From Limoniibacter endophyticus (GTDB lineage Bacteria; Pseudomonadota; Alphaproteobacteria; Rhizobiales; Rhizobiaceae), in the NCBI RefSeq assembly GCF_014652835.1, contig NZ_BMZO01000009.1, forward strand, positions 1-64,000: 64,000 bases of DNA, in the 5' to 3' direction. The first letter of the stretch is position 1, and the number at the start of each line of letters is the position of its first letter. This document shows positions 47,443-57,270 of the stretch, one piece after another. Position numbers and translations under genes: made by a program. The notes under the pieces are model-generated. The model did no database searches, was not told the DNA's origin, and was given only the letters and a program-made list of their open reading frames with translations.

Positions 47443-48546
47443 TCAACTTTTCAGGAAATCTCTGAGGGCGGCAACGACGCCGCGATTGGCTTCTTCCGTT
47501 CCGACAGTCATACGCAGCGCGCCCGGCAGTCCATAGGACGTAACGCGCCGCAAAATATAGCCTCGGTCCGAGAGATAGCTGTCAGCGGCAGCAGCCGTGT
47601 GATCTCCAGTTTCGTCGAAATGGATGAGTAGAAAATTGGTAACAGAAGGCGTTGTCTTGAGGCCAAGGGCCGAAACCTCGGCGGTCAGCCAAGCAAGCCA
47701 TTCCTCATTATGCGCAACGGCACGATCCATATGCACGCGATCGCGAATGGCCGCGGCACCCGCCGCCATCGCCAGGTGATTGACATTGAATGGCCCACGC
47801 ACGCGATTGATCGCATCCGCGACGTGTTCGGGACAGTACATCCACCCGATGCGCAGCGACGCCAACCCGTAAATCTTCGAAAAGGTTCGCGTCATCACGA
47901 CATTCTGGGCTTCCGAAACAAGCGCCATGCCAGCCTCGTAATCATTGCGCCGCACATATTCGGCATAAGCAGCGTCAAGCACCAGAAGCACGTTCTTGGG
48001 CAGCCCCGCCTGCAGACGCCGCACCTCGTCGAACGGCAGATAGGTACCGCTCGGATTGGATGGATTGGCGATGAAGACCATCTTCGTCCGTGGCGTTACC
48101 GCTTGCAGGATATTATCCACGTCGATGCGCAGATCGGTTTCCTTGACTTCTACCGGCGTCGCGTTCTGCGCCAATATCTGGATCTTGTAGACGAGAAAGC
48201 CGTGTTCCGTGTGTATCGCTTCATCACCCGGCTGCAGATAGGTGAGCGCGAGCAGCCCAAGCAACTCGTCCGAGCCGTTCGCGCAGACAATATTGGCGGG
48301 ATTTAGTGCATGGACGGAAGCGATCGCTTCACGCAACAACGTCGCCTGTCCGTCAGGGTAGAGTTCGAGCGCCCGCGATGCCTGCGCAATCGCTTCAAGT
48401 GCCCTGGGTGACGGTCCAAGAGGCGTCTCGTTGGCCGACAGTTTATAAACCTTGCCAGTCGTCGGCGCCTTGCTCTTTCCTGGAACATAGGCGTCGATCT
48501 GCATAACACCATCACGAGGACGAGGACGCATTTCTTCGACTGACAT
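47443..48546 (-). CDS. hisC: Histidinol-phosphate aminotransferase
   Basis: PLP enzyme of fold type I acting in histidine synthesis and, in many bacteria, also in phenylalanine and tyrosine synthesis. 367 residues with [12 protein letters not shown], the substrate pocket [14 protein letters not shown], the PLP lysine in [17 protein letters not shown] and the C-terminal arginine segment [17 protein letters not shown] at 48546 ([10 protein letters not shown]) has AGGTGG 5 bases upstream; an ATG at 48576 is less likely. Tight coupling to tyrC suggests use in the aromatic branch here. Confidence 0.95.
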   Translation of the reverse strand: MSVEEMRPRPRDGVMQIDAYVPGKSKAPTTGKVYKLSANETPLGPSPRALEAIAQASRALELYPDGQATLLREAIASVHALNPANIVCANGSDELLGLLALTYLQPGDEAIHTEHGFLVYKIQILAQNATPVEVKETDLRIDVDNILQAVTPRTKMVFIANPSNPSGTYLPFDEVRRLQAGLPKNVLLVLDAAYAEYVRRNDYEAGMALVSEAQNVVMTRTFSKIYGLASLRIGWMYCPEHVADAINRVRGPFNVNHLAMAAGAAAIRDRVHMDRAVAHNEEWLAWLTAEVSALGLKTTPSVTNFLLIHFDETGDHTAAAADSYLSDRGYILRRVTSYGLPGALRMTVGTEEANRGVVAALRDFLKS

Positions 48547-48700
48547 GATAACCACCTGATCTCTTTTACCCGCCATTATGGCAGGCTATTCCAGCGCTTT
48601 TTGCCGGAATGACGCGTCGGAAATACAACTTGGCCGGCTTTCTGTCGAGAAAAATTCCCCCCTTGTTGCCTGGGCCAGCAAGCATGACGCAAGGAAAAGA

Positions 48701-48730
48701 TTGACACGGGTAGGGCAGAGTTTCTAGCTA
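48701..48730 (+). promoter_or_regulatory. Probable promoter of metX
   Basis: TTGACA (48701-48706) is followed after 17-18 bases by CTAGCTA (48724-48730). A start site downstream would fall at about 48736, almost on the metX ATG (48740), so the mRNA may have little or no leader. Confidence 0.45.
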
Positions 48731-48739
48731 CGGTCCAAG

Positions 48740-49945
48740 ATGACCATATCTCCTTCCGATATCAAAGGTGCCGACGCGGTGGATCAGAGCGAACCCAACG
48801 TCGATCAGGCGAATTTTCCGGCCAGCCAGATTGCGCATTTCGGCACGGACAATCCCTTGCAGCTTGACGCGGGCACGATGCTGGCGCCATTCCAGATCGC
48901 CTACCAGACCTATGGCACACTGAACGAGGATCGGAGCAACGCAGTCCTGATCTGCCACGCCCTGACCGGCGATCAGCATGTCGGCAATCCGCATCCTGTG
49001 ACGGGAAAGCCGGGCTGGTGGCTGCCTATCCTCGGCCCCGGCAAGATCATCGATACCGAGCGATACTTCGTCATCTGCTCCAACGTCGTTGGGGGATGTC
49101 TTGGCTCGACCGGTCCGGCGAACATCAATCCGGCCACCGGCAAGCCCTATGGTATCGATCTGCCAATCATCACCATTCCGGACATGGTGCGCGCCCAGGC
49201 CATGCTCGTCGATCATCTCGGTATAGACCAGCTGTTTGCGGTCATCGGCGGCTCCATGGGCGGCATGCAGGTCCTGGAATGGGCCTCAAGCTATGCCGAC
49301 CGCGTCTTCTGCGCCATGCCGATCGCTACCGGCGCGCGCCACTCCTCACAGAACATCGCCTTCCACGAAGTCGGACGTCAGGCCGTGATGGCAGATCCCG
49401 ACTGGTGCGGCGGGCGATACATCGAGCAAGGCAAGAAGCCAAAGAAGGGCTTGGCGGTTGCGCGAATGGCGGCTCATATCACCTATCTCTCGGAACCGGC
49501 CCTGCACCGGAAGTTCGGTCGCAATTTGCAGGATCGCGACAATCTGACCTTCGGTTTTGATGCAGATTTCCAAATCGAGAGCTATCTGCGCCACCAGGGT
49601 ATGAGCTTCGTCGACCGCTTCGACGCCAATTCCTACCTCTACATGACGCGGGCAATGGACTATTTCGATCTCGCTGCCGATCATGGCGGGCGACTGGCCG
49701 ACGCCTTCTCGGGAACGAAAACACGATTCTGCGTCGTCTCCTTCACCTCCGATTGGCTCTTCCCGACCGAAGAAAGCCGCAACATCGTGCACGCGCTGAA
49801 TGCCGCCGGTGCGTCGGTTTCCTTTGTCGAGATCGAGACCGACCGTGGCCACGACGCCTTCCTACTGGAAGAGCCTGAATTCTATGGTGCTATGCGCGGC
49901 TTTATTAATGCCGCCGCCAAGGCACGAGGACTGACCACAATATGA
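48740..49945 (+). CDS. metX: Homoserine O-acetyltransferase
   Basis: Acylates homoserine as the first committed step to methionine. 401 residues with an alpha/beta hydrolase fold: the oxyanion and nucleophile motif GGSMGGMQ (Ser172), the LTGDQHVG segment, and a C-terminal catalytic His in ETDRGHDAF with its Asp in FTSDWLFP. Family members vary in acetyl- or succinyl-CoA use; that choice cannot be read here. ATG at 48740 has no clear Shine-Dalgarno sequence. Overlaps metW by ATGA. Confidence 0.94.
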   Translation: MTISPSDIKGADAVDQSEPNVDQANFPASQIAHFGTDNPLQLDAGTMLAPFQIAYQTYGTLNEDRSNAVLICHALTGDQHVGNPHPVTGKPGWWLPILGPGKIIDTERYFVICSNVVGGCLGSTGPANINPATGKPYGIDLPIITIPDMVRAQAMLVDHLGIDQLFAVIGGSMGGMQVLEWASSYADRVFCAMPIATGARHSSQNIAFHEVGRQAVMADPDWCGGRYIEQGKKPKKGLAVARMAAHITYLSEPALHRKFGRNLQDRDNLTFGFDADFQIESYLRHQGMSFVDRFDANSYLYMTRAMDYFDLAADHGGRLADAFSGTKTRFCVVSFTSDWLFPTEESRNIVHALNAAGASVSFVEIETDRGHDAFLLEEPEFYGAMRGFINAAAKARGLTTI

Positions 49946-50559
49946 GCCCCGAGCAACAATCCACCCGCAACGATTTCGAAGTGGTGTCGACCTTCATTCC
50001 AGAGGGCGCGCGCGTGCTCGACGTCGGCTGCGGCGACGGTGCCCTGCTCGAGCTCTTGCAGAACGAGCGCAAAGTTGATGGACGCGGCATCGAGCTGTCA
50101 CAGCGTGGCGTCAACCAATGCGTTGCACGTGGTCTTTCCGTTATTCAGGGCGACGCAGACATCGACTTGACCTTCTATCCCGACAAGGGATTTGACTATG
50201 TGCTTATGTCGCAGACGATCCAGGCGACGCGCAATCCGAAGCAGGTTCTCGACGAATTGCTGCGCATTGGCGAGTACGCGGTCGTTTCTTTCCCGAATTT
50301 CGGCCACTGGAAGGTCCGTTTGTCTCTTCTTCTCGCTGGTCGCATGCCCGTGACGAAGGACCTGCCCTACGCCTGGTATGATACGCCCAACATTCACTTC
50401 TGCACGATCCGCGACTTCGTCAATCTCTGCAGAGAGCTTGATGCCAAGGTTGAAAAAGCCGTGGCGCTTGATCTCTCCGGCAAGAAGATGTCGCTTTCCA
50501 TGCCCTGGTGGTTCTGGAATTTCTTCGGTCAGCAGGCTGTCTTCCTGCTCAAGCGCTAG
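49942..50559 (+). CDS. metW: MetW methyltransferase-like protein
   Basis: A 205-residue companion of MetX that in many proteobacteria is required for full homoserine acetyltransferase activity. It shows the class I SAM loop [15 protein letters not shown] and the MetW segments DVVL-like [27 protein letters not shown] and [23 protein letters not shown]. The 4-base overlap with metX supports a joint product. Ends 4 bases into the convergent methyltransferase gene. Confidence 0.95.
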   Translation: MSPEQQSTRNDFEVVSTFIPEGARVLDVGCGDGALLELLQNERKVDGRGIELSQRGVNQCVARGLSVIQGDADIDLTFYPDKGFDYVLMSQTIQATRNPKQVLDELLRIGEYAVVSFPNFGHWKVRLSLLLAGRMPVTKDLPYAWYDTPNIHFCTIRDFVNLCRELDAKVEKAVALDLSGKKMSLSMPWWFWNFFGQQAVFLLKR

Positions 50560-51311
50560 ACCTGCCCGTCACGATTATAGGCCGTGCCGGCGACGCCTTG
50601 CGGCTCGAGGGCTGGGACAAAGACGCGGCGTGAGGAACGCTGCTTGACAGCAAGCCCCTGATAAAGCCGCTTCTGCCCTTCCATAATAAGGGCGCCAGCA
50701 AAAGCAGGCCAGAAGCGCCGCCCGCCGCGTTCCAGAACGTTATCCAGTTTCGCCACCCAGTTCTTCTCCGATGGTGGCGAAAATAGCGCCTCCGCCGAGA
50801 CCGAAGGCGTGAAATTCGCAGCACGCATTAGCCTGGAAAGCTGCGTTCGCGAAAACGGACGGCCCGTGCCGAACGGCGTGTGCTCGAAACGGGCCCAAAC
50901 ACCGCGCCGGTTAGGCACAACCACCACGACACGTCCATTCGGTGAAAGAACGCGCCAAATCTCCATCAGGAGCTGCTCGGGATTTTCGGCATGCTCGAGC
51001 GCATGCACGAGAAGAACGCGGTCAAGGGAAGCGTCGGCAAGCGGCAACTCTTCTTCGTAAACGAGTGCCACAGCATTCGGGCCGGCAGATGGCCAGGTGG
51101 TCGCCCCTTGGCGCGCCGGCATAAAGGCCAGGACACGCTCCGCATCCGGAGCGAAACGGTCAAGCCAGGGCATCGTGTAGCCCAGCCCCATCAGCCGTTC
51201 TTCGCTCATCGGTTCCCATAGCGAGGAAAGTGCAGCGTGAATGGAGCGGCTTGCCCGCGCACCGAGGCTTGAATCATAGAAACGGCGTAGCTCAACAATA
51301 TCCTCGGTCAT
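50556..51311 (-). CDS. Class I SAM-dependent methyltransferase
   Basis: 251 residues with a methyltransferase type 11 fold: the ALVYEEELPLADASLDRVLLVHALEHAENPEQLLMEIWRVLSPNGRVVVVVPNR core is well preserved, while the glycine loop is weak (MGLGYTMPWLDRFAP). Family common in alphaproteobacteria near gloB and metW; substrate unknown. ATG at 51311. Divergent from gloB; its last bases overlap metW. Confidence 0.9.
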   Translation of the reverse strand: MTEDIVELRRFYDSSLGARASRSIHAALSSLWEPMSEERLMGLGYTMPWLDRFAPDAERVLAFMPARQGATTWPSAGPNAVALVYEEELPLADASLDRVLLVHALEHAENPEQLLMEIWRVLSPNGRVVVVVPNRRGVWARFEHTPFGTGRPFSRTQLSRLMRAANFTPSVSAEALFSPPSEKNWVAKLDNVLERGGRRFWPAFAGALIMEGQKRLYQGLAVKQRSSRRVFVPALEPQGVAGTAYNRDGQV

Positions 51312-51466
51312 AGCGGTTCTTGTATCTCAAAGGCGGCCTGATGAAAATGCGCCGTTATCTATCCCGTTGCCGCATTCCGCAATTTTCTCGTCAAAGCGAT
51401 TCCTGTCCGGGAAAAACTGCGCTAGGCTGCCGTCGTCTCATCTTGCAATTATTTCCGGAAGATATC

Positions 51467-52234
51467 GTGTCGCTAGCTATCGAACAGTTTCTCTGCCGCT
51501 CGGATAATTTTGGCGTCCTCGTCCATGACCGCAAGTCTGGCCAGACCCTGCTGATCGATGCACCGGAGGAAGCGGCGATCAATGCGGCCATCGAACGCAC
51601 CGGTTGGACGCCAACATTGCTTCTAACCACGCATCACCATTTCGACCACGTCGATGCCAATCTGTCGATGAAGAAGCGTTACAGTCTCAAGATCATCGGC
51701 CCGAAAGCGGAGAAGGACAAAATCCCTGGCATTGATCGCGCGGTTTCGGATGGTGACATGATCGACTTTGCCGGTCATCCGATCAAGGTGATCTCGACCC
51801 CCGGCCACACAGCCGGCCATATCTCCTTCTATTTTACAAAAGATGCGATCGCCTTTACCGGCGATACGTTGTTTGCGCTGGGCTGCGGGAGGCTTTTCGA
51901 ATGCAAGCCGCCAGTAATGCTGGAATCGCTGAAAAAACTTGCTCGGCTGCCACTCGAAACCACGATCTATTGCGGCCACGAATACACGCTATCCAATGCC
52001 GAATTTGCGTTGACCGTCGATCCGACGAACTCCGCACTGGTCGATCGCGTCAAGTCGATCCGCGCCCTGCGCGCCGCCAACGAGGCAACCTTGCCGACAC
52101 GCTTGGTCGATGAAATGGCGACGAACCCGTTCATGCGCTGGCACGACAAGGCCTTACGAAAGAATCTCGACATGGAGGGGGCCACCGACGAAGAGGTCTT
52201 TGCCGAATTGCGTAAGCGCAAGGACCTTTTCTGA
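51467..52234 (+). CDS. gloB: Hydroxyacylglutathione hydrolase (glyoxalase II)
   Basis: Splits S-lactoylglutathione into lactate and glutathione, the second step of methylglyoxal removal. 255 residues with the binuclear metal motif H56-x-H58-x-D60-H61 (THHHFDH), the third-ligand TPGHTAGHI, the FTGDTLFALGCGRLFE loop and the C-terminal YCGHEYTLSNAEFA glutathione segment. GTG at 51467 is taken as the start since GGAAG lies before it and it gives the family length; the open frame reaches back to 51320 but is not conserved. Confidence 0.95.
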   Translation: MSLAIEQFLCRSDNFGVLVHDRKSGQTLLIDAPEEAAINAAIERTGWTPTLLLTTHHHFDHVDANLSMKKRYSLKIIGPKAEKDKIPGIDRAVSDGDMIDFAGHPIKVISTPGHTAGHISFYFTKDAIAFTGDTLFALGCGRLFECKPPVMLESLKKLARLPLETTIYCGHEYTLSNAEFALTVDPTNSALVDRVKSIRALRAANEATLPTRLVDEMATNPFMRWHDKALRKNLDMEGATDEEVFAELRKRKDLF

Positions 52235-52239
52235 GGGGG

Positions 52240-53025
52240 TCAGCGTGCTTCGAGTTTCGTCGCACGAATGACGATGGCACCGATTCTCGTGCTGACCGAG
52301 GCGCGTACCGGAGCATAAATACTTGTCCCACCAACTTCGGCAAAGGCGATTCTGATTCTGGAGCGGTCGCGCAAATAACGAATACCGCTGTGATTTGCGC
52401 GATAACCGCCGACGGGTACGAAACGTGCCGTGCAGGAGACGGCAGAGCCTTTGAACCCCGGGATCGAAACCTGCTCGTATCCGGCAGGCGAAAGTTCTAT
52501 GTCAGCCCGGAGCTCCCCGTCATAATAGTTGAGGGTCCGATTGCAGACGGTTTCGGCGCTTTCTGCCTGCACCATGGTTGACGAAAGCGGATCGGTCACG
52601 CTCTGCAAGCTTGCCTTGCTCACCGGCACCCAATCGTCGCCGCGCTTCTTCGTGGCCGGCTTCAGGTCGACACGCGTCACCGCTCCGGCGGAAAAGCGCA
52701 TGGAGATCATCTTGTCTTCACCGCCTGTACTATAATCGGTGCGGAAGGCAGCTGGACGCGTATAGCCCCGAGAAAATCGCCCAGAGACGGAGGTCGTACC
52801 GCGCGTACGGTCGAAAATATCGACAATGCCAGCGCTGCGCAGCGTTCCGGTGGTTTTATAGCTGCTGGAACTGATGATGCTGTCGAATTGCGACATGGCG
52901 ACAGGAATGCCAAGATAAGAAACAGTGTAATCGGCCTGAACATGCACACTGCGCGTCTGCGACCAAGCCGACGCTGTTGCACCGAAAAACAGAGCGATGG
53001 CGGCAAGGGCCGTGGCTTTGAGCAT
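52240..53025 (-). CDS. DUF3108 family periplasmic protein
   Basis: 261 residues: signal peptide (1-22, ending AWS-Q), then a beta-barrel-like periplasmic domain with YTVSYLGIPVAMSQF, the conserved YNYDGELRADIELSP-like segment and two Cys (TVCNRTL, VSCTARF) likely in a disulfide. A family of unknown function, sometimes linked to lipoprotein or envelope stress. ATG at 53025 has AGGAC upstream. Convergent with gloB, 5 bases apart. Confidence 0.88.
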   Translation of the reverse strand: MLKATALAAIALFFGATASAWSQTRSVHVQADYTVSYLGIPVAMSQFDSIISSSSYKTTGTLRSAGIVDIFDRTRGTTSVSGRFSRGYTRPAAFRTDYSTGGEDKMISMRFSAGAVTRVDLKPATKKRGDDWVPVSKASLQSVTDPLSSTMVQAESAETVCNRTLNYYDGELRADIELSPAGYEQVSIPGFKGSAVSCTARFVPVGGYRANHSGIRYLRDRSRIRIAFAEVGGTSIYAPVRASVSTRIGAIVIRATKLEAR

Positions 53026-53173
53026 ACTCGTCCTAGGTTGCGGCATTGATCTTTGTAAACGACACGATTGAGACAAATATGTGAAGTGCTTTTCAATCTT
53101 CTATGTCCTATAAAAATCCATGGGCAGCGTGTCGGAAATCCCACGTTCGGTGCGGAGTTTACCCGGCTTACGC

Positions 53174-53202
53174 TTGACGAGCGGATTTTTTCCCACTATG
53201 GG
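53174..53202 (+). promoter_or_regulatory. Probable promoter of rpmB
   Basis: TTGACG (53174-53179), a 17-base spacer, then TATGGG (53197-53202). It gives a leader of roughly 80 bases before the rpmB ATG. The rest of the 53026-53292 gap has nothing recognised. Confidence 0.5.
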
Positions 53203-53292
53203 AACGCAACTCTTATATTTAGGCCGTGGATTTCCATGCGCGCTGGCACAAGCGCCTCGATATCTGGCCGGAAATGAATCAAAGGTAGTGAA

Positions 53293-53595
53293 ATGTCCCG
53301 CATTTGTGAACTGACCGGCAAGGCCGTTATGAGCGGCAACAATGTGAGCCACGCAAACAACAGAACGCGTCGCCGCTTCCTGCCGAACCTCGTCCGCGTT
53401 ACCCTGATCTCGGAAGCGCTGAACCAGAACGTTCGCCTGCGCATCTCTGCCAACGCCCTGCGTTCGGTCGAGCATCGCGGTGGCCTCGACGCTTTCCTGA
53501 TCAAGGCTGATGCTGCCGAGTTGTCGCAGCGCGCGCGCCTGCTCAAGAAGCAGATCAGCAAGAAGACGGCTGAAGAAGCTGCTGCTGCCGCTTAA
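53293..53595 (+). CDS. rpmB: 50S ribosomal protein L28
   Basis: 100 residues, the longer alphaproteobacterial L28 with extra C-terminal helix and an Ala/Glu/Lys-rich end. Start [33 protein letters not shown], with the [13 protein letters not shown] motif that contacts 23S rRNA. A purine-rich AAAGGTAGTG lies upstream. A single gene with its own terminator just after, no L33 partner. Confidence 0.97.
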   Translation: MSRICELTGKAVMSGNNVSHANNRTRRRFLPNLVRVTLISEALNQNVRLRISANALRSVEHRGGLDAFLIKADAAELSQRARLLKKQISKKTAEEAAAAA

Positions 53596-53623
53596 CCGGC
53601 CCGGCCTTCACGAGTTTTCAAAG

Positions 53624-53645
53624 GCGGGCCTTGAGCCCGCTTTTT
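53624..53645 (+). terminator. Terminator after rpmB
   Basis: GCGGGC (53624-53629) pairs with GCCCGC (53635-53640) over a 5-base loop, followed by five T (53641-53645). Only 35 bases separate it from the preQ1-like element, leaving little room for a separate promoter of the next gene. Confidence 0.88.
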
Positions 53646-53680
53646 GGCATTTTATGTGGCCATGCGAATAACCGCAGGCA

Positions 53681-53709
53681 CTGGTTCCATTACCCAGGAT
53701 AAAAAAATG
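53681..53709 (+). promoter_or_regulatory. preQ1-I type riboswitch in front of the queuosine-precursor transporter
   Basis: In order: CTGG (53681-53684), TTC, CAT (53688-53690), TAC (53691-53693), CCAG (53694-53697), GAT, six A, then the ATG of the next gene. CTGG and CCAG form stem P1; the base C53693 sits where the ligand-reading cytosine lies in known class I elements; the A-run matches the tail that lies in the P1 groove; CAU can pair with the AUG start codon as pseudoknot P2. The order matches known preQ1-I RNAs. The downstream gene is the known type of target. Binding would hide both the AGGA ribosome site (53696-53699) and the start codon, so control would be translational. Confidence 0.75.
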
Positions 53710-54384
53710 TCCAGAGCGACGTCCTATACTCCCTACATCTTCGCGATGACGCTTGTTGTCGTTATCTCCAACTTCCTCGTCCAGTTTCCCATTCACGGGC
53801 AGGTCGGGGCTTTGCAACTTGCAGACGTGCTGACCTGGGGCGCATTCGCCTATCCCCTGGCCTTCCTTGTCACCGATCTGGTCAACCGCATTCACGGCCC
53901 GAAAACCGCGCGCCGCATCGTCTTCATTGGCTTTGCCGTTGCAGTCACCGCCTCGATTATCGCGCCCAAGCTGCTATATGCGACCGGCTGGCTCGAATTT
54001 GAAATGACGGCAAGTCGCATCGCTCGCATCGCGATCGCCTCGGGCACTGCCTTCCTGATAGCGCAACTGCTCGACGTGACGGTTTTTAACTGGCTGCGCA
54101 AGCAAGATTGGTGGCGTGCGCCCGTCTTCGGATCGCTGTCCGGCTCGATTGTCGACACGACGATCTTTTTCTCAGTGGCCTTTGCCCCTGTGTTCGGCTT
54201 CGTCGGCGCGGGCGAACCCTTTGCGCTCGAAAACTCTCCGCTTCTTGGCCTGATGGCAATGGAAGCGCCACGGTGGGTTTCCTGGGCGCTCGGGGATTTT
54301 CTGGTCAAGCTGGCCATCGCCGTTGTGGCGCTGATCCCTTATCGCCTGATCGTGGCCTCATACAGCCGTCCTACCCTCGCCTAG
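53707..54384 (+). CDS. yhhQ: Queuosine precursor transporter (YhhQ family)
   Basis: Imports preQ0, preQ1 or queuine for tRNA modification. 225 residues with about six membrane helices; the family motifs are ADVLTWGAFAYPLAFLVTDLVNRIHGPKTARRIVFIG, the VFNWLRKQDWWRAPVFGSLSGSIVDTTIFFSVAF segment and the C-terminal LVKLAIAVVALIPYRL. The ATG at 53707 begins MSRATSYTP and has AGGA eight bases upstream, inside the predicted riboswitch. An in-frame ATG at 53644 falls inside the rpmB terminator region and is rejected. The presence of gluQ elsewhere in the window fits queuosine use. Confidence 0.92.
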   Translation: MSRATSYTPYIFAMTLVVVISNFLVQFPIHGQVGALQLADVLTWGAFAYPLAFLVTDLVNRIHGPKTARRIVFIGFAVAVTASIIAPKLLYATGWLEFEMTASRIARIAIASGTAFLIAQLLDVTVFNWLRKQDWWRAPVFGSLSGSIVDTTIFFSVAFAPVFGFVGAGEPFALENSPLLGLMAMEAPRWVSWALGDFLVKLAIAVVALIPYRLIVASYSRPTLA

Positions 54385-54403
54385 GCAAGTTTTGTCGATA
54401 GCC

Positions 54404-55381
54404 TTAGTTCCCCAGCGTAAATTCGAGATAAAGATTGCGCTGGAAAAACGAAAAATTGTCGTCGGACATCACGCCGACGACAATTTTGCCATCGGCACGT
54501 TTGAAAACATCGAGCGCTTCCATGTTATCTATGGATTTGTTCATATTGGCTTCCAGCAGTATTTCGCCATCATAGGGCGCGTTCTGCGCTTTGCTCAGAT
54601 CAAGACGGCGCATACGCATGGCGACACCTCCGATCATGGAAAAGCGCCGCTCCAGCACGAGTAACCGACCATCGGGCAAGAATGCTGCGTCGGTTATATC
54701 GAACTCGTTGGTGCGCTTGATCTTGAACACGCCCTTGCGCGGGCCCCTGAGAATGGCCGCGAATATACTCCCGCTAGCGTCAAGGCTTCGCTCCGAAATC
54801 ACCACAGGATGCGCACCGAAACCGGAATTTACCGGCGCCAGCGTCAGCGCTTCCATACCGCGATTCTTCCGAAGGTCGTGTGGAGGAATGATGAAATCGA
54901 CTTCCCCGAGGGCGAAGCCCATCCGCCTCGGCTGAAACTTATAGCGAAGAACGCGTGCGCGACGTTCGAAGCTCACCCACACCTCGTCGCCGATGATTGT
55001 CATGCCTTCCGAGTCGGCATCGCGTTTATGGGTGAAGGGACGGCCTTTCAGATCCAGAAGCGGCTGCATCGCAAGGTCAGAAAGCCGGGTCGGTCTTCCC
55101 AGCGCGTCGCGCTCCACCCGTGCGAAGAACCAGTTACCTTCATCGGTAACGCCGATGATCGAACGGCCTTCGTCGAAATAGCGAAAGGCAGAAATGCCGC
55201 CAAAGGTTTCTGCGCCGCTCGTCAGACTGAAGCCTGCCTCGAAAAGCATTGCGCCCGAGTGAGGAGCATCCGCATTGGCCGGACCGAAGCTTGGGATGGG
55301 GCGCGGCAGAAGAACACCTTCCGCGCCAAACGCCATGTCGGAAAGCAGAGAAAAAGCGAGCAGGCAGGCTGCTCGCTTCAT
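54404..55381 (-). CDS. Phytase-like secreted esterase family protein
   Basis: 325 residues: signal peptide (1-20, ending AFG-A) and a beta-propeller-like domain of the esterase-like-activity-of-phytase family, with [62 protein letters not shown]-like [10 protein letters not shown] and [11 protein letters not shown]. The role is unknown; a phytase activity has not been shown for most members. The ATG overlaps the cobT stop by four bases (55378-55381), so it is translated with the cobaltochelatase genes. Confidence 0.88.
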   Translation of the reverse strand: MKRAACLLAFSLLSDMAFGAEGVLLPRPIPSFGPANADAPHSGAMLFEAGFSLTSGAETFGGISAFRYFDEGRSIIGVTDEGNWFFARVERDALGRPTRLSDLAMQPLLDLKGRPFTHKRDADSEGMTIIGDEVWVSFERRARVLRYKFQPRRMGFALGEVDFIIPPHDLRKNRGMEALTLAPVNSGFGAHPVVISERSLDASGSIFAAILRGPRKGVFKIKRTNEFDITDAAFLPDGRLLVLERRFSMIGGVAMRMRRLDLSKAQNAPYDGEILLEANMNKSIDNMEALDVFKRADGKIVVGVMSDDNFSFFQRNLYLEFTLGN

Positions 55382-57270
55382 GCGCGTTGGCGAACCTTTG
55401 AGGCGCCCGCACTCTGTTCTTCGAAGAGCGAGGCAAGTTGTTCGGTCATTGCGCCTGCCAACTCCTCGGCATCCACGATAGTGACTGCGCGCTGATAATA
55501 GCGTGTCACATCATGGCCAATGCCGATTGCCAATAACTCGACCGGTGAACGGCGCTCAATCAGGTCAATGACGGAGCGCAGATGCTGTTCGAGGTAATTG
55601 CCCGGATTAACAGAAAGCGTCGAATCATCGACCGGCGCGCCATCCGAGATCATCATCAGGATCTTGCGCTGTTCAGCTCGCGCCATCAAACGCTGATGCG
55701 CCCAGAGCAGGGCTTCCCCGTCTATGTTCTCTTTCAGCAGCCCCTCGCGCATCATCAGCCCGAGATTGCGTCTTGAGCGGCGATAGGGGGCGTCAGCCGA
55801 CTTGTAGATGATATGCCGCAGATCGTTGAGACGGCCGGGTGCGGCAATCTTACCACCCTTGAGCCACTGTTCGCGCGACTGGCCACCTTTCCATGCGCGG
55901 GTGGTAAAGCCCAGAATTTCAACAGAAACGCCGCAACGCTCCAGCGTACGGGCTAGAATATCGGCGCAGGTGGCGGCAACTGTGATGGGACGCCCGCGCA
56001 TAGAACCCGAATTGTCGAGCACAAGCGTCACGACCGTATCACGGAAGCGCGTATCCTTCTCCATCTTGTAGGAGAGCGGTTGCATCGGGTCCATGATGAT
56101 ACGCGACAGTCGCGCCGGGTCGAGATATCCCTCTTCGAGATCAAAATCCCATGAGCGATTCTGCTGTGCCATCAGGCGGCGCTGCAAACGATTCGCCAGA
56201 CGTCCCACAATGCCTGAAAGGCTCGCCAACTGCTTGTCGAGATAGGCGCGCAGGCGCTCCAGCTCTTCCTCATCGCATAGTTCTTCGGCGCCTACCGTCT
56301 CGTCAAACGCCCGTGTATAGACTTTGTAGTCGATGTCACGCGCAGCCTGATCGAAAGGATTTTCAGGGCGGCGCGACTCGCCGGGCGTCTCGTTTTCCTC
56401 GTCCAGCTCCTCGCCATCGTCGTCGGCTGCAGCATCCGAGACATCGTTCTCGCCCTCTTCCGGCTCATCATCGGAACGCTCGGCATCCTCGGCCTGAGCG
56501 TCTTCGCCGCCAGTTTCCTGCTCAGAACCGTCATCCTCGCTTTCCTCTGCCTGCGGCTCCTGATCCTCGTCAGGAGTCTCCGCGTCCGGCTCGTCGGATT
56601 CGTCCTCGATATCCTCCGCCATCTGCATGGCGCTCAACATGCGGCGCACAGCGCGGGCGAACGCATTCTGATCATCGAGCTCCTTGACGAGCCCGGAAAG
56701 ATCTACGCCCGCCTTTTCCTCGATCCAGTCACGCCAGAGCGCAACAAGCGACTCTGCACTCTTCGGTACAGCCTGGCCGGTAAGCTTTTCACGAACCAGC
56801 ATCGCAACCGCCTCCGAAAGCGGGGCGTCTTCGCGACTTTCCACCGTCTGCATATTGGCGCGACGGTATTTGTCTTCGAGCATCGCGCCAATATTAGCGG
56901 CAACACCCTCCATATTGCGCGAACCGATGGCTTCCACACGCGCTTGCTCGACGGCATCGTAGATGTCGCGGGCTGGCTTGGAAGCAGGCGCGAGGCGCGA
57001 ATGCACCACAGTGTCATGACAGGCCAGCTTGAGCGCCATGGAATCACCCATGCCACGAATGACGGAGATTTCTTCCGCCGTGGGCTTGCGAGACGGTTCA
57101 GGCAGGCGCGCACGGTTGCCAACCAGCGATGGACGATCCTTTGAAAAGGCCACTTCCATCTCATGATCGCCAGCAATCGAGCGCACACAGACGGACACGG
57201 AGCGTTTCAGCACATCGCTATTGCCGACTGCCTTGTTTGCATTGCGGGTATTGTCACCAGGGCCTGCCAA
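55378..57270 (-). CDS. cobT: Aerobic cobaltochelatase subunit CobT
   Basis: With CobS and CobN it inserts cobalt into hydrogenobyrinic acid a,c-diamide in aerobic B12 synthesis. 630 residues: an N-terminal helical domain, a long acidic, disordered stretch (roughly 215-300, many Asp and Glu), and a C-terminal von Willebrand A domain with the metal-ion site [10 protein letters not shown]. The start is TTG at 57270 ([10 protein letters not shown]), six bases after the cobS stop; this N-terminus appears conserved. No CobN is in the window. It is followed by an overlapping secreted-protein gene. Confidence 0.95.
   Translation of the reverse strand: MAGPGDNTRNANKAVGNSDVLKRSVSVCVRSIAGDHEMEVAFSKDRPSLVGNRARLPEPSRKPTAEEISVIRGMGDSMALKLACHDTVVHSRLAPASKPARDIYDAVEQARVEAIGSRNMEGVAANIGAMLEDKYRRANMQTVESREDAPLSEAVAMLVREKLTGQAVPKSAESLVALWRDWIEEKAGVDLSGLVKELDDQNAFARAVRRMLSAMQMAEDIEDESDEPDAETPDEDQEPQAEESEDDGSEQETGGEDAQAEDAERSDDEPEEGENDVSDAAADDDGEELDEENETPGESRRPENPFDQAARDIDYKVYTRAFDETVGAEELCDEEELERLRAYLDKQLASLSGIVGRLANRLQRRLMAQQNRSWDFDLEEGYLDPARLSRIIMDPMQPLSYKMEKDTRFRDTVVTLVLDNSGSMRGRPITVAATCADILARTLERCGVSVEILGFTTRAWKGGQSREQWLKGGKIAAPGRLNDLRHIIYKSADAPYRRSRRNLGLMMREGLLKENIDGEALLWAHQRLMARAEQRKILMMISDGAPVDDSTLSVNPGNYLEQHLRSVIDLIERRSPVELLAIGIGHDVTRYYQRAVTIVDAEELAGAMTEQLASLFEEQSAGASKVRQRA

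Noticed and set aside
48577-48739. Possible SAM-II riboswitch before metX
   Set aside because: The conserved loop and pseudoknot strings of SAM-II are not found; the leader appears too short.
53068-53277. Small plus-strand frame of 69 codons between DUF3108 and rpmB
   Set aside because: Crosses the probable rpmB promoter, has no ribosome site and no recognised product.
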